This document shows positions 49,001 to 61,098 of a stretch of DNA of 64,000 nucleotides, piece after piece. Below the pieces are notes generated by a model. That model ran no database searches and was not told where the DNA came from. It was given only the letters and a program-made list of their open reading frames with translations. Both the position numbers and the translations under genes were made by a program. The stretch is from Cycas panzhihuaensis (Eukaryota; Cycadophyta), in assembly GCA_023213395.1 (NCBI GenBank), contig CM041465.1:74035741-74099740 (forward strand). Direction: 5' to 3'. Every line of letters begins with the position of its first letter. The stretch's first letter is position 1.

Positions 49001-49170
49001 TGATCAAGCAGCGGATGCAAGATGACCACTTAAATGCATCAATCAGTCATGCAGTGAAAACTGATGCTTCGGTTTACCTTTCTGGAGAAGTGACAAAGGT
49101 AAAGGATAGAAGCATACCTGCACTTACCTGAGTTGACTAACTAAAACCTATTGCCAGTAGCCAGGAAACA
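46069..49170 (-). repeat. 5' LTR of gypsy G
   Basis: On the - strand it starts TGTTTCCTGGC (49170) and ends ...GTGATTCTA (46069, terminal CA decayed to TA). The length of 3102 bp agrees with 3100 bp for the partner without C. The - strand TATAAAA is at 48443-48449. The right flank gtatg is the TSD. Confidence 0.93.
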
Positions 49171-49175
49171 GTATG

Positions 49176-50791
49176 ATCATAAAATATATGATTTTTTGCT
49201 ATGTGGATTACTGATTAATTATCCACACAAAGACCGATAGGACTTGTTTGGATGATATTCAATGTTTCCAATAATTTTCTAAGCTATATCACCTCCTTTC
49301 TAGTCTCAGAAGTAGTAATGTATTCAACTTCAATAGTTGAATCAACAACTATATTCTATTGTCTAGATCTCCATGATATTGGTGCTATTCCAAGAAATGT
49401 TACATACCTAGACATAGATCTTCTTGTATCTTTATCTCCTGCAAAGTCTGAGACTGTGTATGCAAAAAATTTAAATTCATTTTTAGGTTCATATAACATA
49501 CCAAGTTTGTTGATTGTCTTTAGGTATTTTAACACTCAAACTGCAGCCTGCAAATGATTATGCTTAGGATTTGTCATGAATTGTATAAGAATGCTGATAG
49601 AGTGTGCAATATCTGGCCTTGTATTAGTAGTGTAGATGAGACTACCTACAAGTTTTCTATAGAGTGTTGTGCCTTCCTCCCTAGTGTCACCATCAACTAA
49701 GAGTTTAGTATTAAGGTCCATAGGTAGATCCACTGGTCGAGCATCTTCTAACTGAAACTTGGTTAGAAGATCATTGATGTATTTTTCTTGGGAGAGGAAA
49801 AAATTTCCATTCTTTTTTGTTACTTCAATTTCCAAGTAATATTTTATCAAACTGGGGTTAGACAATTTGAATGTTTTGCCAAGGTCCATTTTTACCTGGT
49901 TTATTGCTAGTTTATTATTACCCATTACTAGCATGTCATCCACAAAGATTATGAGATAAATGACTTTGACCTTTTAGAGCTTGATGAATAATGTTGCATC
50001 AATATCTTGGTAGTCACAAACCTTATATTCAAGTTTCCTCATTCTTTCAGACAACTTAGAAACCAAGCACGAGGGGCTTATTTAAGGTGGTACAAGGACT
50101 TTCTAAGCCTGTAAACCTTATACTCTTGACCTTTGATCTTATATCCTTCTAGCTAAGCCATGTAAATTTCTTCTTCAAGTTCTCCATTGAGAAATACATT
50201 CTTAATATTGAGCTGGTGGATTTTCCAATCCTATTGAATAGCCAAGGCCATAAGAGATTTAATTGTGTGCCACTTGGTTGTAGGTGTAAAGACTTTAGAG
50301 TAGTCAATGCCTTTCCTTTGTGTGAATCCTTTAGCTACCAACTTTACCTTATGTTTTTCAAGGGTGCCATCTGATCTATATTTGTTTTTGAACATCCATT
50401 TATTTTGAACTACCTTTTACTAAGTAGTAGATCAACAAGCTCCCATGTACCAATTTTCATGAGAAATTGATATTCTTCGTTCATTACATTTCTCCAGACT
50501 ATATATTTTATACCTTCTTGGTACGAGAGGGGCTCTTTATTAAGAGTAAGATGCAGTTCTACTGGTCCAAGCTCACTATATAATGATTCCTACATCCTAG
50601 CTCTATGGGCACTTCGAGTACTAGTTTTGCCTACCTCATTTAGTCGTATGTCCTTATTGAGCTGGTGGGCTTCACAAGATCCTTGAGTTGGAAATGAGGT
50701 CCTTATTTTTTCACAATTTCTTAGTTCTTATCTTATTCATTAAAATGATCATTTTATGAGGAGGATGTTGATGCCCCTGAGGAAGATGGTC
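49176..50791 (-). pseudogene. Copia A: reverse transcriptase and RNase H (middle block)
   Basis: From 50440 down the RT start reads MNEEYQFLMKIGTWELVD. Catalytic blocks are split by frameshifts. From 49943 one frame gives MDDMLVMGN, LSQEKYINDLLTKFQLED, GSLIYTTNTRPDIAHS. RNase H follows in pieces down to 49176, where gypsy G interrupts the TKH region. The right end (gtccttct at about 50789) is where copia B entered. Confidence 0.87.
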
Positions 50792-50796
50792 CTTCT

Positions 50797-51108
50797 TGAA
50801 ACAGGTTAATGTATCAAGGTCATTTGTGTAGATTAATTATGTGACCCTAGGATATATTATTAGTATTAGTCTCTTAATGAAATATACTTTATGTGCATTT
50901 AGATGTAATTCCAGGTTTATGTCATTAGGTAAGAAAATCCTAACCCTAATGCTCACCCTCAATAATAAAAGGTGAAATCTCAAGGAGGGAGTCATTATTC
51001 ATTCTCACCTCTAAGCTTGCTCTCATATCTTGTTTCATCTTCTTTTCCATTCTCCATTACCATTATGTGCATGTGGCTGATTTATCTCCTAGATCCATTC
51101 TTCCTGCA
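50797..51108 (+). repeat. 5' LTR of copia B
   Basis: TGAAACAGGTTAATG ... TTCCTGCA. It aligns with 54250-54561 without length change; roughly 20-odd differences were counted by eye. Confidence 0.95.
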
Positions 51109-51110
51109 TG

Positions 51111-51123
51111 TGGTATCAGAGCC
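51111..51123 (+). other. PBS of copia B, intact
   Basis: TGGTATCAGAGCC, two bases after the LTR. The same two-base spacing is seen in A. Confidence 0.95.
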
Positions 51124-51915
51124 AGAAGGGAATCTATTCACTCCATTCCACTTGCATGGAGTCATTTTGCCTCTCCTTCACCTTTAATGTGAAGTATTAA
51201 GAGTGCATTCCTTATTTTTTTAAATATTTTGAGAGCATAAAATTATAGTATTTTGAATGTTATTGCTTTTTCCATGTGTGTAGAAATTTAGAGGTGAAGA
51301 ATACAGGTTTTTGAAGTTGTTCAGCTACCGGAGCAGTCCCAGAAGCATTAAAGGCCCAAAATTTCATAAAAATTTGACCATCTCAGAATTTGATAAAATT
51401 TGGCATGCAAGTTTTCCTTGACTAGAGGATCATTTTTATCTTTTAGAGTAACTTCATATTCAGCCTAAAACAACGAGTTTTGACTATAATAAAAAGGGTA
51501 AATTTTATGGATAAGTGATTTAAAGCACTTTTCCTAATAAAATCCTTTAATTATAAGTTGAAGATCTAAAAGTTTTATTAAGGGATCTGGTACATTTATG
51601 TCTTAAGATCATTTTAAGATAAATCTCATCAAATTTCATCCACTAGTTAGTGAGATCTATGCAATTTTCTCACGGTTGCTGATTTTGCCTACTCAACACC
51701 ATAAAGGACCTTGCAAGGGCATTTTAGGCAATTTTTTGGCATATTTTGTAGATGGTGCAGAAGGGAAAGTTAATGTATGTGTCAAATAATAACTTTTGAC
51801 ATATTAAAGTTCAGATTCTAAGATAGTTGATATGGCATGATTTTACTTTGGTGCTTTTTTGGGTAGAAAATTTTTTGTGCCTTTTCTGAAATCAGACTTC
51901 ATAACTCTCAGCACC
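51124..51915 (+). other. Leader of copia B
   Basis: Non-coding. It matches the leader of A (about 58430-59237 on the - strand) with many shared phrases, including tgccttttctgaaatcagac. The deletion junction to the RT linker lies at about 51890-51940. Confidence 0.75.
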
Positions 51916-52289
51916 ATATTTTGAAGATAACAGAGTCGACAAAGGTAAAGCCATTATAGAATAACCATCCTTTCCAACTTCAACTGACAAAGATAAAACA
52001 GTGGTAGAAGGACCATCTTCCTCAGGCACATCAGCATCCTCCTCATAAAATAATCATTTAAATGAATATGATAAGAACTGAGAAGTTGGGGTAATAAAGA
52101 CATCATTCCCAACTCGAGGATCTCGAGAAGCCTGCCATCTCAATAAGGATATACGATCAGATGAGGTGGGCAAAACTGGCACTCGAAGTGCCCATAGAGC
52201 AAGGATGCAAGAATTATTATATATTGAGCTTGAACCAGTAGAATTGCACCTTACTCTTAATGAAGAGCCCTTAAGGTACCAAGAAGTCA

Positions 52290-53790
52290 GAAGCATCGAC
52301 TTGGAGAAACACCATGAATGAAGAGTACCAATCTCTTATCAAGAACAATACATGGGAGCTCGTTGATCTACCACTTGGCAGAAAGGTAGTTCAAAATAAG
52401 TGGGTGTTCAAAAACAAATATAGATCAGACAACACCCTTGAAAAACATAAGGTGAGGTTGGTAGCTAAAGGATTTACATAAAGGGAAGGCATCAACTACA
52501 CTGAAGTCTTTGCACCTACAACCAAGTGGCCTACAATTAGAACTCTTATGGCCTTGGCTACTTAACAGGGTTGGAAAATCCACCAACTTGATATTAAGGT
52601 TGCATTTCTCAATGGACATCTTAAAGAAGAAATTTACATGGCTCAGCCAGAAGGATATGAAATCAAAGGTCAAGAGCATAAGGTTTGCAGGCTCAGAAAG
52701 TCCTTGTATGGCCTTAAACAAGCCCCTCGTGCTTGGTTTGCTAAGTTGTCTGAAAGGATGAGGCAACTTGGATACGAGGTTTGTGACTATCAAGATATTA
52801 ATGCAACGTTGTTCATCAAGCACCATAAGGATAAACTCACTTATCTCATAATCTTTATGGATGACATGCTAGTAACAGGTAATAGTGAACAAGTAATAAG
52901 CCAGCTGAAAAAGGACCTTGGCAAAATGTTTAAATTATCTGACCTCGATTTGATGAAATATTACTTGGGAATTGAAGTAACACAAAAGAATGGAAAAATT
53001 TTCCTCTCCCAAGAAAAATACATCAACGATCTTCTAACCAAGTTTCAGTTAGAAGATGCTCGACCAGTGATGTTACCTATAGATCCTAACACCAAACTCT
53101 CAGTTAAAGGTGACATTAGGGAGGTAGATGCAACACTTTACAGGAAACTTGTAGGTAGCCTTATCTACACTACCAATATAAGGCCAGATATTATACACTC
53201 TATTGGCATTCTTGCTCGTTACATGACAAATCCTAACTAGAATCATTGGCAGGTAGCAGTGCAAGTATTGAGATACCTTAAGATGACCAATAAATATGGT
53301 CTATTATATAAACCTAATTCAGACTTCAAGCTTTTTGTATACACAGACTCAGACTTTGTAGGAGATAAAGATACAGGAAGATCTACATCTAGGTATGTAA
53401 CGTTTCTTAGAATAGCACCAATATCATGGAGATTTAAACTGTAGAAGATAGTTGCAGATTCAACTGCCGAAGCTTAATGCATTGCTACTTCTGAGACCAG
53501 TAAAGAGGTGATATGGCTGAGAAAATTATTGGAAACATTGAATATCACCGAAACAAGTCCTACGAGTCTTCATGTGGATAACCAATCAGCAATCTGCAAA
53601 AAATCCTATATTTTATGATCGTACCAAACACATAAGTACTAAAGTCCATAGGATTATGGAACTTGTTCATGACGGCACAATTCAATTAAATTACTGTCCC
53701 ACAGTAGATCAAGTGGCTGATATCTTCACCAAACCACTGTAAATGGTGAAGTTTGAACAATTCTGAAGGCAGCTCGACCTTAGGGCCTCC
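52290..53790 (+). pseudogene. Copia B: reverse transcriptase and RNase H
   Basis: RT starts near 52315 (MNEEYQSLIKNNTWELVD) with stops such as FT*REG. HQLDIKVAFLNGHLKEEIY carries the first catalytic Asp. The longest frame, 52638-53240, holds VCRLRKSLYGLKQAPRAWF, FMDDMLVTGN (catalytic DD), LSQEKYINDLLTKFQLED and TTNIRPDIIHS. RNase H continues with VYTDSDFVGDKDTGRSTSR and SLHVDNQSA, then a small deletion and frame change near 53595. With no gag or integrase, it could have moved only in trans. Confidence 0.93.
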
Positions 53791-54238
53791 TTCTTCGATT
53801 GATCAAAGAAGATGGCAACAGGATCATCATACTCTATTCTCTTCATGAAAACCCCTTGTGAGCATGGAAGAATAAGAGTAAGTCTCTGCTCTATCCTCTT
53901 TATGAAAACCCCATGTGGGCACGGAAGGATAAGGGTTGTACTTGTTTTAGAAAATCAGAACCTGTGAAAACCCAAAAGGGCATAGGGGATGACCAAACAA
54001 TATATGGAGACTTAGTAGATTAAGCTATACATTTAAGCTACTTGGCTATTAGGCTACATCAAAGAGCTACCTTAGCTATTTTGATTTATAAAAGGGGCTA
54101 CAGATCTTAGAAAGTTCGTGGGTTTTTATTTCCCATGAGGGTTTTCCCACAAAAATGCTATTTAGAATTTTAATATAATAATGAGGCTTAAATAAAGACC
54201 TCATAGAATAGATTTTATGAAAATGACCTTCCACCATT

Positions 54239-54249
54239 AAGGGGGGGAT
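54239..54249 (+). other. Polypurine tract of copia B
   Basis: aagggggggat directly precedes the 3' LTR. Confidence 0.85.
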
Positions 54250-54561
54250 TGAAAGAGGTTAATGTATCAAGGTCATTTGTGTAGATTAATTATGTGACCC
54301 TAGGATATATTATTAGCATTAGTCTCTTAATGAAATGTACTTTATGTACATTTAGATGTAATTTCAAGTTCATATCATTAGGTGGGAAAATCCTAACCCT
54401 AATGCTCACCCTCAATAATAAAAGGTGAAATCTCAAGGAGGGAGTCATTATTCATTCTCACCTCCAAGCTTGCTCTCATATCTTGTTTCATCTTCCTTTT
54501 CATTCTCCATTGCCATTGTATGCATATGAGTGATTTATCTCCTAGATCCATCATTACTTCA
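54250..54561 (+). repeat. 3' LTR of copia B
   Basis: TGAAAGAGGTTAATG ... TTACTTCA, followed by the TSD cttct. Confidence 0.95.
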
Positions 54562-54566
54562 CTTCT

Positions 54567-56100
54567 ACCACTATTTTGCCTTTGTCAACTTTAGTATCTT
54601 CAAAGGATAGTGTTGGATGTGTACTCATCGACTTAGAGTCATAACTTGTATCCTTTGAGGCTCTATTGTCAGCTTCTAATATTTGGAGTAATTTATGACT
54701 ATTTCCCCACCCCAAATTTTAGAATCTGAATATCATACTTGATAACATTATTATAGCAGCGTGACGGTATTTTGGAGTCTAGTCTAAGTAACTAATTATC
54801 TATCTTCATAAAAATGACATCTCTAATAATGATCATTTTTTATTGTGAAGGTATAAAGACCTTATACCCTTTCTTATTTATAGGGTATCCAACAAAGATA
54901 CCTTTAAGTGCCCTTGGCTGGAGTTTATTTCGATCTATATGTAGAATGTAGGCATAGTATGTAGAGCCAAAATTTTGAAGTAGTGAATAATGGGGGCTTG
55001 CCCTGACCACTTTTCATTAGGTGATTACCCTTCCTTTGATGGGCTAATAGTATTGATACAATAAACAATTGTCTAAGTATCTCTGGCCCATAAGTAGGTA
55101 GGTATATTTTTATATACCAACATAGCTCAAGCCATATTCATGATTGTTCTGTTCATATGCTCAGCAACTCCATTTTGTTGTGGGGTACCTGCTACTGTTG
55201 TTTGATGTTTGATGCCATTGTCTCGAAGATAGCTTTCAAATTCATGTAAGGTATATTCGCCACCATTATCCATTTAAAGATATTTGGGTTGATAACCTAA
55301 CTCTTTTTCAGTGTGGGCTTTGAATTCTTTAAATACATGGAAGGCTTTATCTTTCTTGTGTAGAAAAGCTACCCATACTTTTCTAGTGAAATCATCAATG
55401 AAAGAGATGTAATATAACTTGCCGTTCAATGAAGGAATGGGCATTGGTCCACATATATCAGAGTATACCAATTGTAATAGATGGCTTGATTTCCACTGAC
55501 ATTTGGGAAAGGGTTGTCAATGATATTTGGCAATGATATAAACTTCACATTTGAAGGGCTTTGAGGAGAACTTGGGAAGATTTGAAAGAGTGTTACAAAG
55601 ATCTCTAAGTCTATTGATGTGAACATGCCCCATGCGAATATGCCAAAGAGCTTCTAGTGACAATATTGGGTGGGTCAAGATGGAGTTAAATGTAAGTTCT
55701 TCATCGGCACAGGGGCTTTGGGCACAATAGGCTTTAGAAGATGGAGAGTCATTCAGGCGAAAGAGTTTGCCAATGAGATGTCCAGTCAAGAACACTTGAT
55801 CAATTAGAGGATGAATGACCTAGAGAGTCTGGTTATTTGTAGTTATACTTAGATTAAATCCACAAGAAACAAGTGTGGATAAGGAGATTAGGTTTTGTTT
55901 AAGATTGGATATGTATAAGATATCAAGCAATGTAAAATCTCTTAAGCCTAGGAGTTTCAGGAAAATGTTACTAATTCCTCTAATAGGTTGTTGTGATATA
56001 TCAGCCACGTGAACAACTCCTTAAACATTTGAGTCAAATTTTTGATATAGACTATTATTGCACATCATATGTCGAGTTTCTCCTGTATCCATGATCTACT
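54567..56100 (-). pseudogene. Copia A: protease end and integrase
   Basis: From 56008 down: MADISQQPIRGISNIFLK and LDILYISNLKQNLISLS (protease tail), then the integrase zinc region (LWHIRMGHVHINRL). Catalytic residues lie in LVYSDICGPM (Asp), MDNGGEYTLHEF (Asp) and QQNGVAEHMNRT (Glu), so the DDE triad is visible. YISFIDDFTRKVWVAFLHK matches the family well. Frameshifts at about 55510 and 55270 and several stops inactivate it. It ends where B inserted, in the linker to RT. Confidence 0.88.
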
Positions 56101-57290
56101 GTCAATTGATTAAAGCCACATGATTTGTAATTCTAATAAGGCTTGGCATTGATGAAGGGAATTCACAAATAATATATCCACATCGAGCTTCAAAGTATCT
56201 CTTTGGTTAGTCAATGGTATTTGATGCTGAAGGTCCCTTAATTATTTAAAAATTTGTTTGTACAAAACTTGCACTACTAAAAGATTCTTCACAAGTTTCT
56301 TCAACATTGTGAGCTTTATGTTTTGGTTGGAACTTGGCCAACTTATAAGTGACAATTCTATAATCTTTTGCAAAGTATCCTTTATGGTTACACTGATCAC
56401 ATAATAGTTTCATTGTTAGTCCCTAAAAAGGTACTAGTTTAACATGATTATCTTACTCTTTGTTGAGGTGGCCCTTGACCTTGAGATTGTCGAGGCTATG
56501 ACTGAGGGTTTGGTTGACCTTATAGTTGATTTCTCATGTTTCTTTCTCTTTCTCTTGGTTGGTTGTTTCCTCTGCTATGAGAGGGACCTTGATTTTTTGT
56601 GTAGTAAGCTTCTTCTTCCACCTCAAAGGCTACATCTGGAAGAGATTTAGAGGCTACAAAGTTGGTATCAAAGGTCTTGTTAAATTCTATAAACTTCTTG
56701 ATAAGTACTTCAAAGTTGAGTATCTTCAATATTCCCTTAGATTGAAGACTTCTAAGAAAGTTTTTATAATCAAAGACATGTAGATATGATTGGATCAAAA
56801 ATACCCAAGTAATATATTGGGTCTTAAAACCTTTACCAATTGCCTATTTTATTGGTCAAAGGATATTTATTATCTCATGAACTCATCCCTTCTACATTTT
56901 TAATTCGTTCATTTTCAGAACAAGATGAACAAATTCTAAATCTAACTTGGTATTAAAGTTCTTCTTGATAACTTCAAGAACCTTCCAAGCTGTATCATGT
57001 TGCTCTTCGTTAATCAAGTTGTGCAAGGAGTGATGAGTAAACAATATAATTCTTGCATAAATATTTTCATCATCTATCTCCCATTGTAGTTTGGATGTAA
57101 TATCTGTAGGAGCTATTAGACCAAATCTACTAGAAGTAGGTGTTGTAGCTATTGTAGGAATAATAGGTATAGGTTATAAGTGGGCTCTCTAAAGGCCTTC
57201 ATACTTTGTAGTATTTTAAACTCCAATGTATCATAAATCCCAATTTTCTTTACTTTTCAATGTGCAGTTGACATTCTGCTTAAATTGAGA
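56101..57290 (-). pseudogene. Copia A: gag, decayed
   Basis: The N-terminal part (near 57130) reads SSRFGLIAPTDITSKLQ and HSLHNLINEEQHDTAWKVL, typical copia gag. 56520-56798 continues with FDTNFVASKSLPDVAFEV and an Arg/Asn-rich stretch. A zinc knuckle near 56400 reads CDQCNHKGYFAKDY, with the last Cys changed to Tyr. Frameshifts separate the pieces. The start codon is not certain. Confidence 0.75.
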
Positions 57291-59237
57291 TGATATGGTG
57301 ATGATGAAGAAGTATAAGAGATGATAGAAGTATATGCCACTAACACGTATGACTAGTACACCTAGAATAATATGGATGTAAAATTAAATTTTATGATGAG
57401 AAACAAGCAATGATTAAGTATTTTTTAATGACTATAAAAAATGAGTATAAGCAATGATACAAGAATGAGGCCTAATGTAGAGCTCGTAAAGACTGGTGAT
57501 GTATTATGCAAATAACCTTTAACTTATGTCTAAACATATGTGAGGTTTCAATGGTTAAGGCTTCTAGTATACAACTAGGGTCTTCACCTATAATACCCGT
57601 ACTTATGCTTAGTGATGAAATCTAAGTTATAGTGGAGCCTAGGTACTCCTAGTCCTCACCCAGTTCACCAATGAGCAGTTATATACCTCCTCTGAAAAGT
57701 TAAATAGTACGTGTGTATCCCACGGCTATGATGTATATCAGACCAGGTTAATTTTAATCTTGCATTAAGGTTTTCAATTTTCTTGGGTGGTTATTAGGAT
57801 TATCCCTGATTAGAGGTCGTAGGTATGGCTAACCTATCCCTCCACCACTATTCTGGTTAAGACCAGACCCAGTATGAAACTCACACCTCCTTTAGGGCCC
57901 AAATTTCAGCTAATCATGGTCTATTTCAACCAAGATGAGTGTATGTACAAGTAAAAAGCTGGCGGTATAAATCTGATAGATGAGATTCCTTTTATGAATA
58001 ATGTAAGTTATTTCTGAATAACTGAAAACTGAAATAGAAAGTTACTAAATGTACTTGCTTCTCTTTCATTCTTACTTTGTTATTATTACTACCTTATGTG
58101 ATGCTTTATACTATATGTGTAAATTAAAAAAACATATTAGATTTAGCAGGGGAGCTAGATGTTACTTCTAATCCAAGGTTTCCCTTACTTTAGTATAATG
58201 TTTCCAAATATGTTTTTAGAAATTTTAATATAAAATCCATAAAGGACTAAAAAACACAAATCAACTTGATGCTAAAATATTAATTTTTCTAAATCTAGAT
58301 GCATGTTATTTTTTCTTATTTTGTTATTTTTTTTTCAAATTTTATAAATAATAAAAAATGGATGAAATTTTCTAAAAATTACAAATATGAAAGCCTAAAT
58401 GATGGAATTTGAATTTATGGTATAAGAAAAAAATGTTTAGAATATCGTTTCTAATAGGTTAGTGAAGTCAGATTTCTAAAAGGCATAAAAACTTTTTACC
58501 CAAAAAAAGCACAAATGCAAAATCTTACCAGATCCACTATCTTAGAATTTAAACTTTAATATCACAAAAGTTACCTCTTAATATGCACATCAACTTTTCC
58601 TTCTCTACCATCTCCAAAATCAGCCAAAAAATTACCTGAAATGCCCTCACAATATCTTTTGTGGGGTTGAGTAGGCAAATTTAGCATCCATGAGAAAACT
58701 ACAAATATCTCACTACCCAGTGGATGAAATTTAATAATATTTATCTTAAAATTCTAATAAGACATAAATCTACTAGAGATTTCAAAAAAACTTTCAAATT
58801 TTTAGCTCATGTTTAAAGTATTTCATTGAGAAAAGTACCTTAAGTCACTTATCTACAAATTTTAACCTTTGGTTTTAGTTAAAACTCACTGTTGTAGGTT
58901 GAATCTGAAGCTACTTTAGAAGACAAAATTGATCCTCTTGGTATGGCAACCCTATATACTAAATTTCATCAAAATCTAAGATGGTCAAAATTTTCATAAA
59001 ATTTTAGGACTTTAATGCTTTCGGGGTTGTTCTAGCAATCAAATGGCTTTAAAAACCTGTATTTTTCACCTCTAAAATTTTTCACATATATAGAAAGTAG
59101 CAACATATAAAGTAATATAATTTTAAGCTCTTAAAATTTTAAAAATGATGAGTGCACTCTCAATACTTCACATCGAAGGTGAAGGAGAGGTAAAATGACT
59201 CCCTGCAAGTGGAATGGAGTGAATAGATCCCCTTTTA
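57291..59237 (-). other. Leader of copia A
   Basis: About 1.9 kb without coding motifs. The part next to the PBS is shared with B. The part at 57300-58430 is absent from B. Confidence 0.6.
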
Positions 59238-59249
59238 GCTCTAATACCA
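59238..59249 (-). other. PBS of copia A
   Basis: On the - strand it reads TGGTATTAGAGC, one C-to-T change from the initiator-Met PBS, two bases after the LTR. Confidence 0.85.
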
Positions 59250-59251
59250 TA

Positions 59252-59545
59252 TGAAGGAAGAATGGATCTAGGGAATAAATCACTCACATGCATACAATAA
59301 CAATGGAGAATAAAAAAGAGATGAAACAAGATATGAGAGCAAGCTTGGAGGTGAGAATAAATAATGACTTCTTTTATTATTGAGGGTGAGCATTAGGGTT
59401 AGTATTTTCTTTCCTAATGACATGAACTTGAAATTACATCTAAATGTACATAAAGTACATTTAACTAAGAGACTAATATTAATAATATATCCTAAGGTCA
59501 CTTAATTAATCTACACAAATGACCTTGATACATTAACCTCTTTCA
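59252..59545 (-). repeat. 5' LTR of copia A
   Basis: On the - strand TGAAAGAGGTTAATG ... CCTTCA. It is about 17 bp shorter than the 3' LTR, which retains a stretch near aaatctcaaagaggg. The right flank is the TSD attta. Confidence 0.9.
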
Positions 59546-61098
59546 ATTTATATGTATGTTTGGTTAGTACTTATATAAACTTCCTTGAGTATTTCAGAAT
59601 GATACTTTTAGAGTAGGATTGATTACCTAGTTAAATTTATTGATATAGCAAGGAAGACTACTGCTTTACCCTCTTTTTCAAGGCCTAAGGTCTGGTTTTA
59701 ATGAGGGTTTACAACATATTTTTTAAGGTAACGGATAGTGTTTTGGCTTTAGGGGTAGTATTGTACTATAACTTATTATTAATTATCTAAACCTATACTA
59801 TTACAATTCAACTGATTATATTCATTAAGTAGATCATAGGTTTAAGCGGGATTTAATAATGGGCACCATCCTAATTGCAAGTAGAGGCTTTGAATATTTG
59901 ACATTTAGTTATTAAGTAATGAGATAAATCTTATGTTGCTATGTGGGCAATAGTTATTAGAAAAAGATAACTCTTCTATTTCTAATCTAGAGTAAAAATA
60001 GATAAGGGATTTATAATGAAGATATCTAATTTTTTAATTATTTTATCTATTAATAAATAGTGTTTGTGCATTTGGATGCCTTCTATGTGCTGTGGAAACA
60101 GCTTGAGGGTACCCTCTTTGGGTAGATGTGTTCACAGAGATAATAGATAAGTGATGTAGTTTGGAAAATTTAACCATTAGTGCTTATGGACTATTAAAAA
60201 GATTGGCATTTTTCCACACTTATTTGATATATTCTCTATATTTTCAAAGGTTCTCTCTATCTAATAGAGTAAGACTCAACATTTCATAGGTAGAAACATC
60301 TCAAATTTGTGGGAATCAACTTAGAAGTTTACCCTACTAATGCTCATATGTTGTATAAACATAAACCCTACATATGATGAGAAAAATCTTCTAATGAAAG
60401 ATAAAGCATTATTAAGTGTATTTGATTTAGTATTAAAATGATATTAAACCATTTTTCCATTTGTGTTTATAATCTATGAAGCCCTTAAGGTGGTCATGTA
60501 GACATTTCAAATGACTAGAAGCCAATGAGAAAAATTGATCAACCTTTTAATTTTTTATCTTTTTAATTTTTAAAGTACCCATGCTTGTGAAAACTATAAT
60601 ATTTTCCTCATGTGATGTCAAAACTTAATTCCTTTAATTACATTAGAGAGTTGATTCATCTTGATTTACAATGATTAGTCATACACCATGTTTTGAAGAA
60701 TTTTCATGGTCTTTTTTAAGTCTTACTTTTGAGCTTCAGTTTGATGGGATGCTTTTGTGTTAAAATTGGAACCTATGGCTAGAAGAAGATTCTTCAAATA
60801 ACTAGTTATGTACATTTGTTTTATAGTTTAGTAGATGGGGCTATGGATATTTAGTTTGGATTTCTACTTAGAATGTAGGAGGAATAGTAAAAAAACATGA
60901 ATGGAAGGAAGCATGTAAAAGTTATTTTATAACCAAATATTGGTAAACCATATATGCAAGGGTGTTCTAGAGGACTAATAGGTATAATGACTTATTATCC
61001 ATGTGTTGCAATAAATGTTTGACTTTTATATAAACTTAATATAATATCTGAAGTAATTATATGACAAAGAAATTAAATATTAAAGAAGAAATGCTAGA
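59546..61098 (+). other. Right interior of element H
   Basis: About 1.55 kb, AT-rich, no coding motif recognised in six frames. It ends in the weakly purine-rich aaagaagaaatgctaga before the LTR. Confidence 0.5.

Larger units (their letters stand above)
24772..49170 (-). mobile_element. Gypsy LTR retrotransposon G (Tat/Ogre-like), holding copia C in its 3' LTR
   Basis: Two ~3.1-kb LTRs (46069-49170 and 24772-34213 minus the C insert) flank an ~11.9-kb interior. On the - strand the order is gag, protease, RT, RNase H, integrase. Then comes an antisense (+) gene remnant and a second RNase H on the - strand. The TSD is gtacg (24767-24771) and gtatg (49171-49175), one transition apart, inside the RNase H of A. 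Long LTRs, the large interior, a protease segment YNLLLGCPW and the extra RNase H all point to the Tat/Ogre lineage. No convincing tRNA-complementary PBS was identified below 46069. Confidence 0.9.
50797..54561 (+). mobile_element. Copia LTR retrotransposon B, internally deleted
   Basis: Two 312-bp LTRs (50797-51108, 54250-54561) and the perfect TSD cttct (50792-50796, 54562-54566) define it. The PBS and polypurine tract are intact. The interior is 3.1 kb and jumps from leader to the linker before RT, so gag, protease and integrase are missing. It is the same family as A, into which it inserted in the opposite direction. Confidence 0.95.
23831..59545 (-). mobile_element. Copia LTR retrotransposon A, split by insertions B and G
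   Basis: LTRs at 23831-24141 (3') and 59252-59545 (5') are flanked by a perfect TSD, attta (23826-23830 and 59546-59550). The body lies on the - strand in three blocks: 54567-59251 (PBS, leader, gag, protease, integrase, start of the RT linker), 49176-50791 (RT and most of RNase H) and 24142-24766 (RNase H end, 3' UTR, polypurine tract). Without B and G the element is about 7.5 kb. It is of the same family as B and D. Confidence 0.93.
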
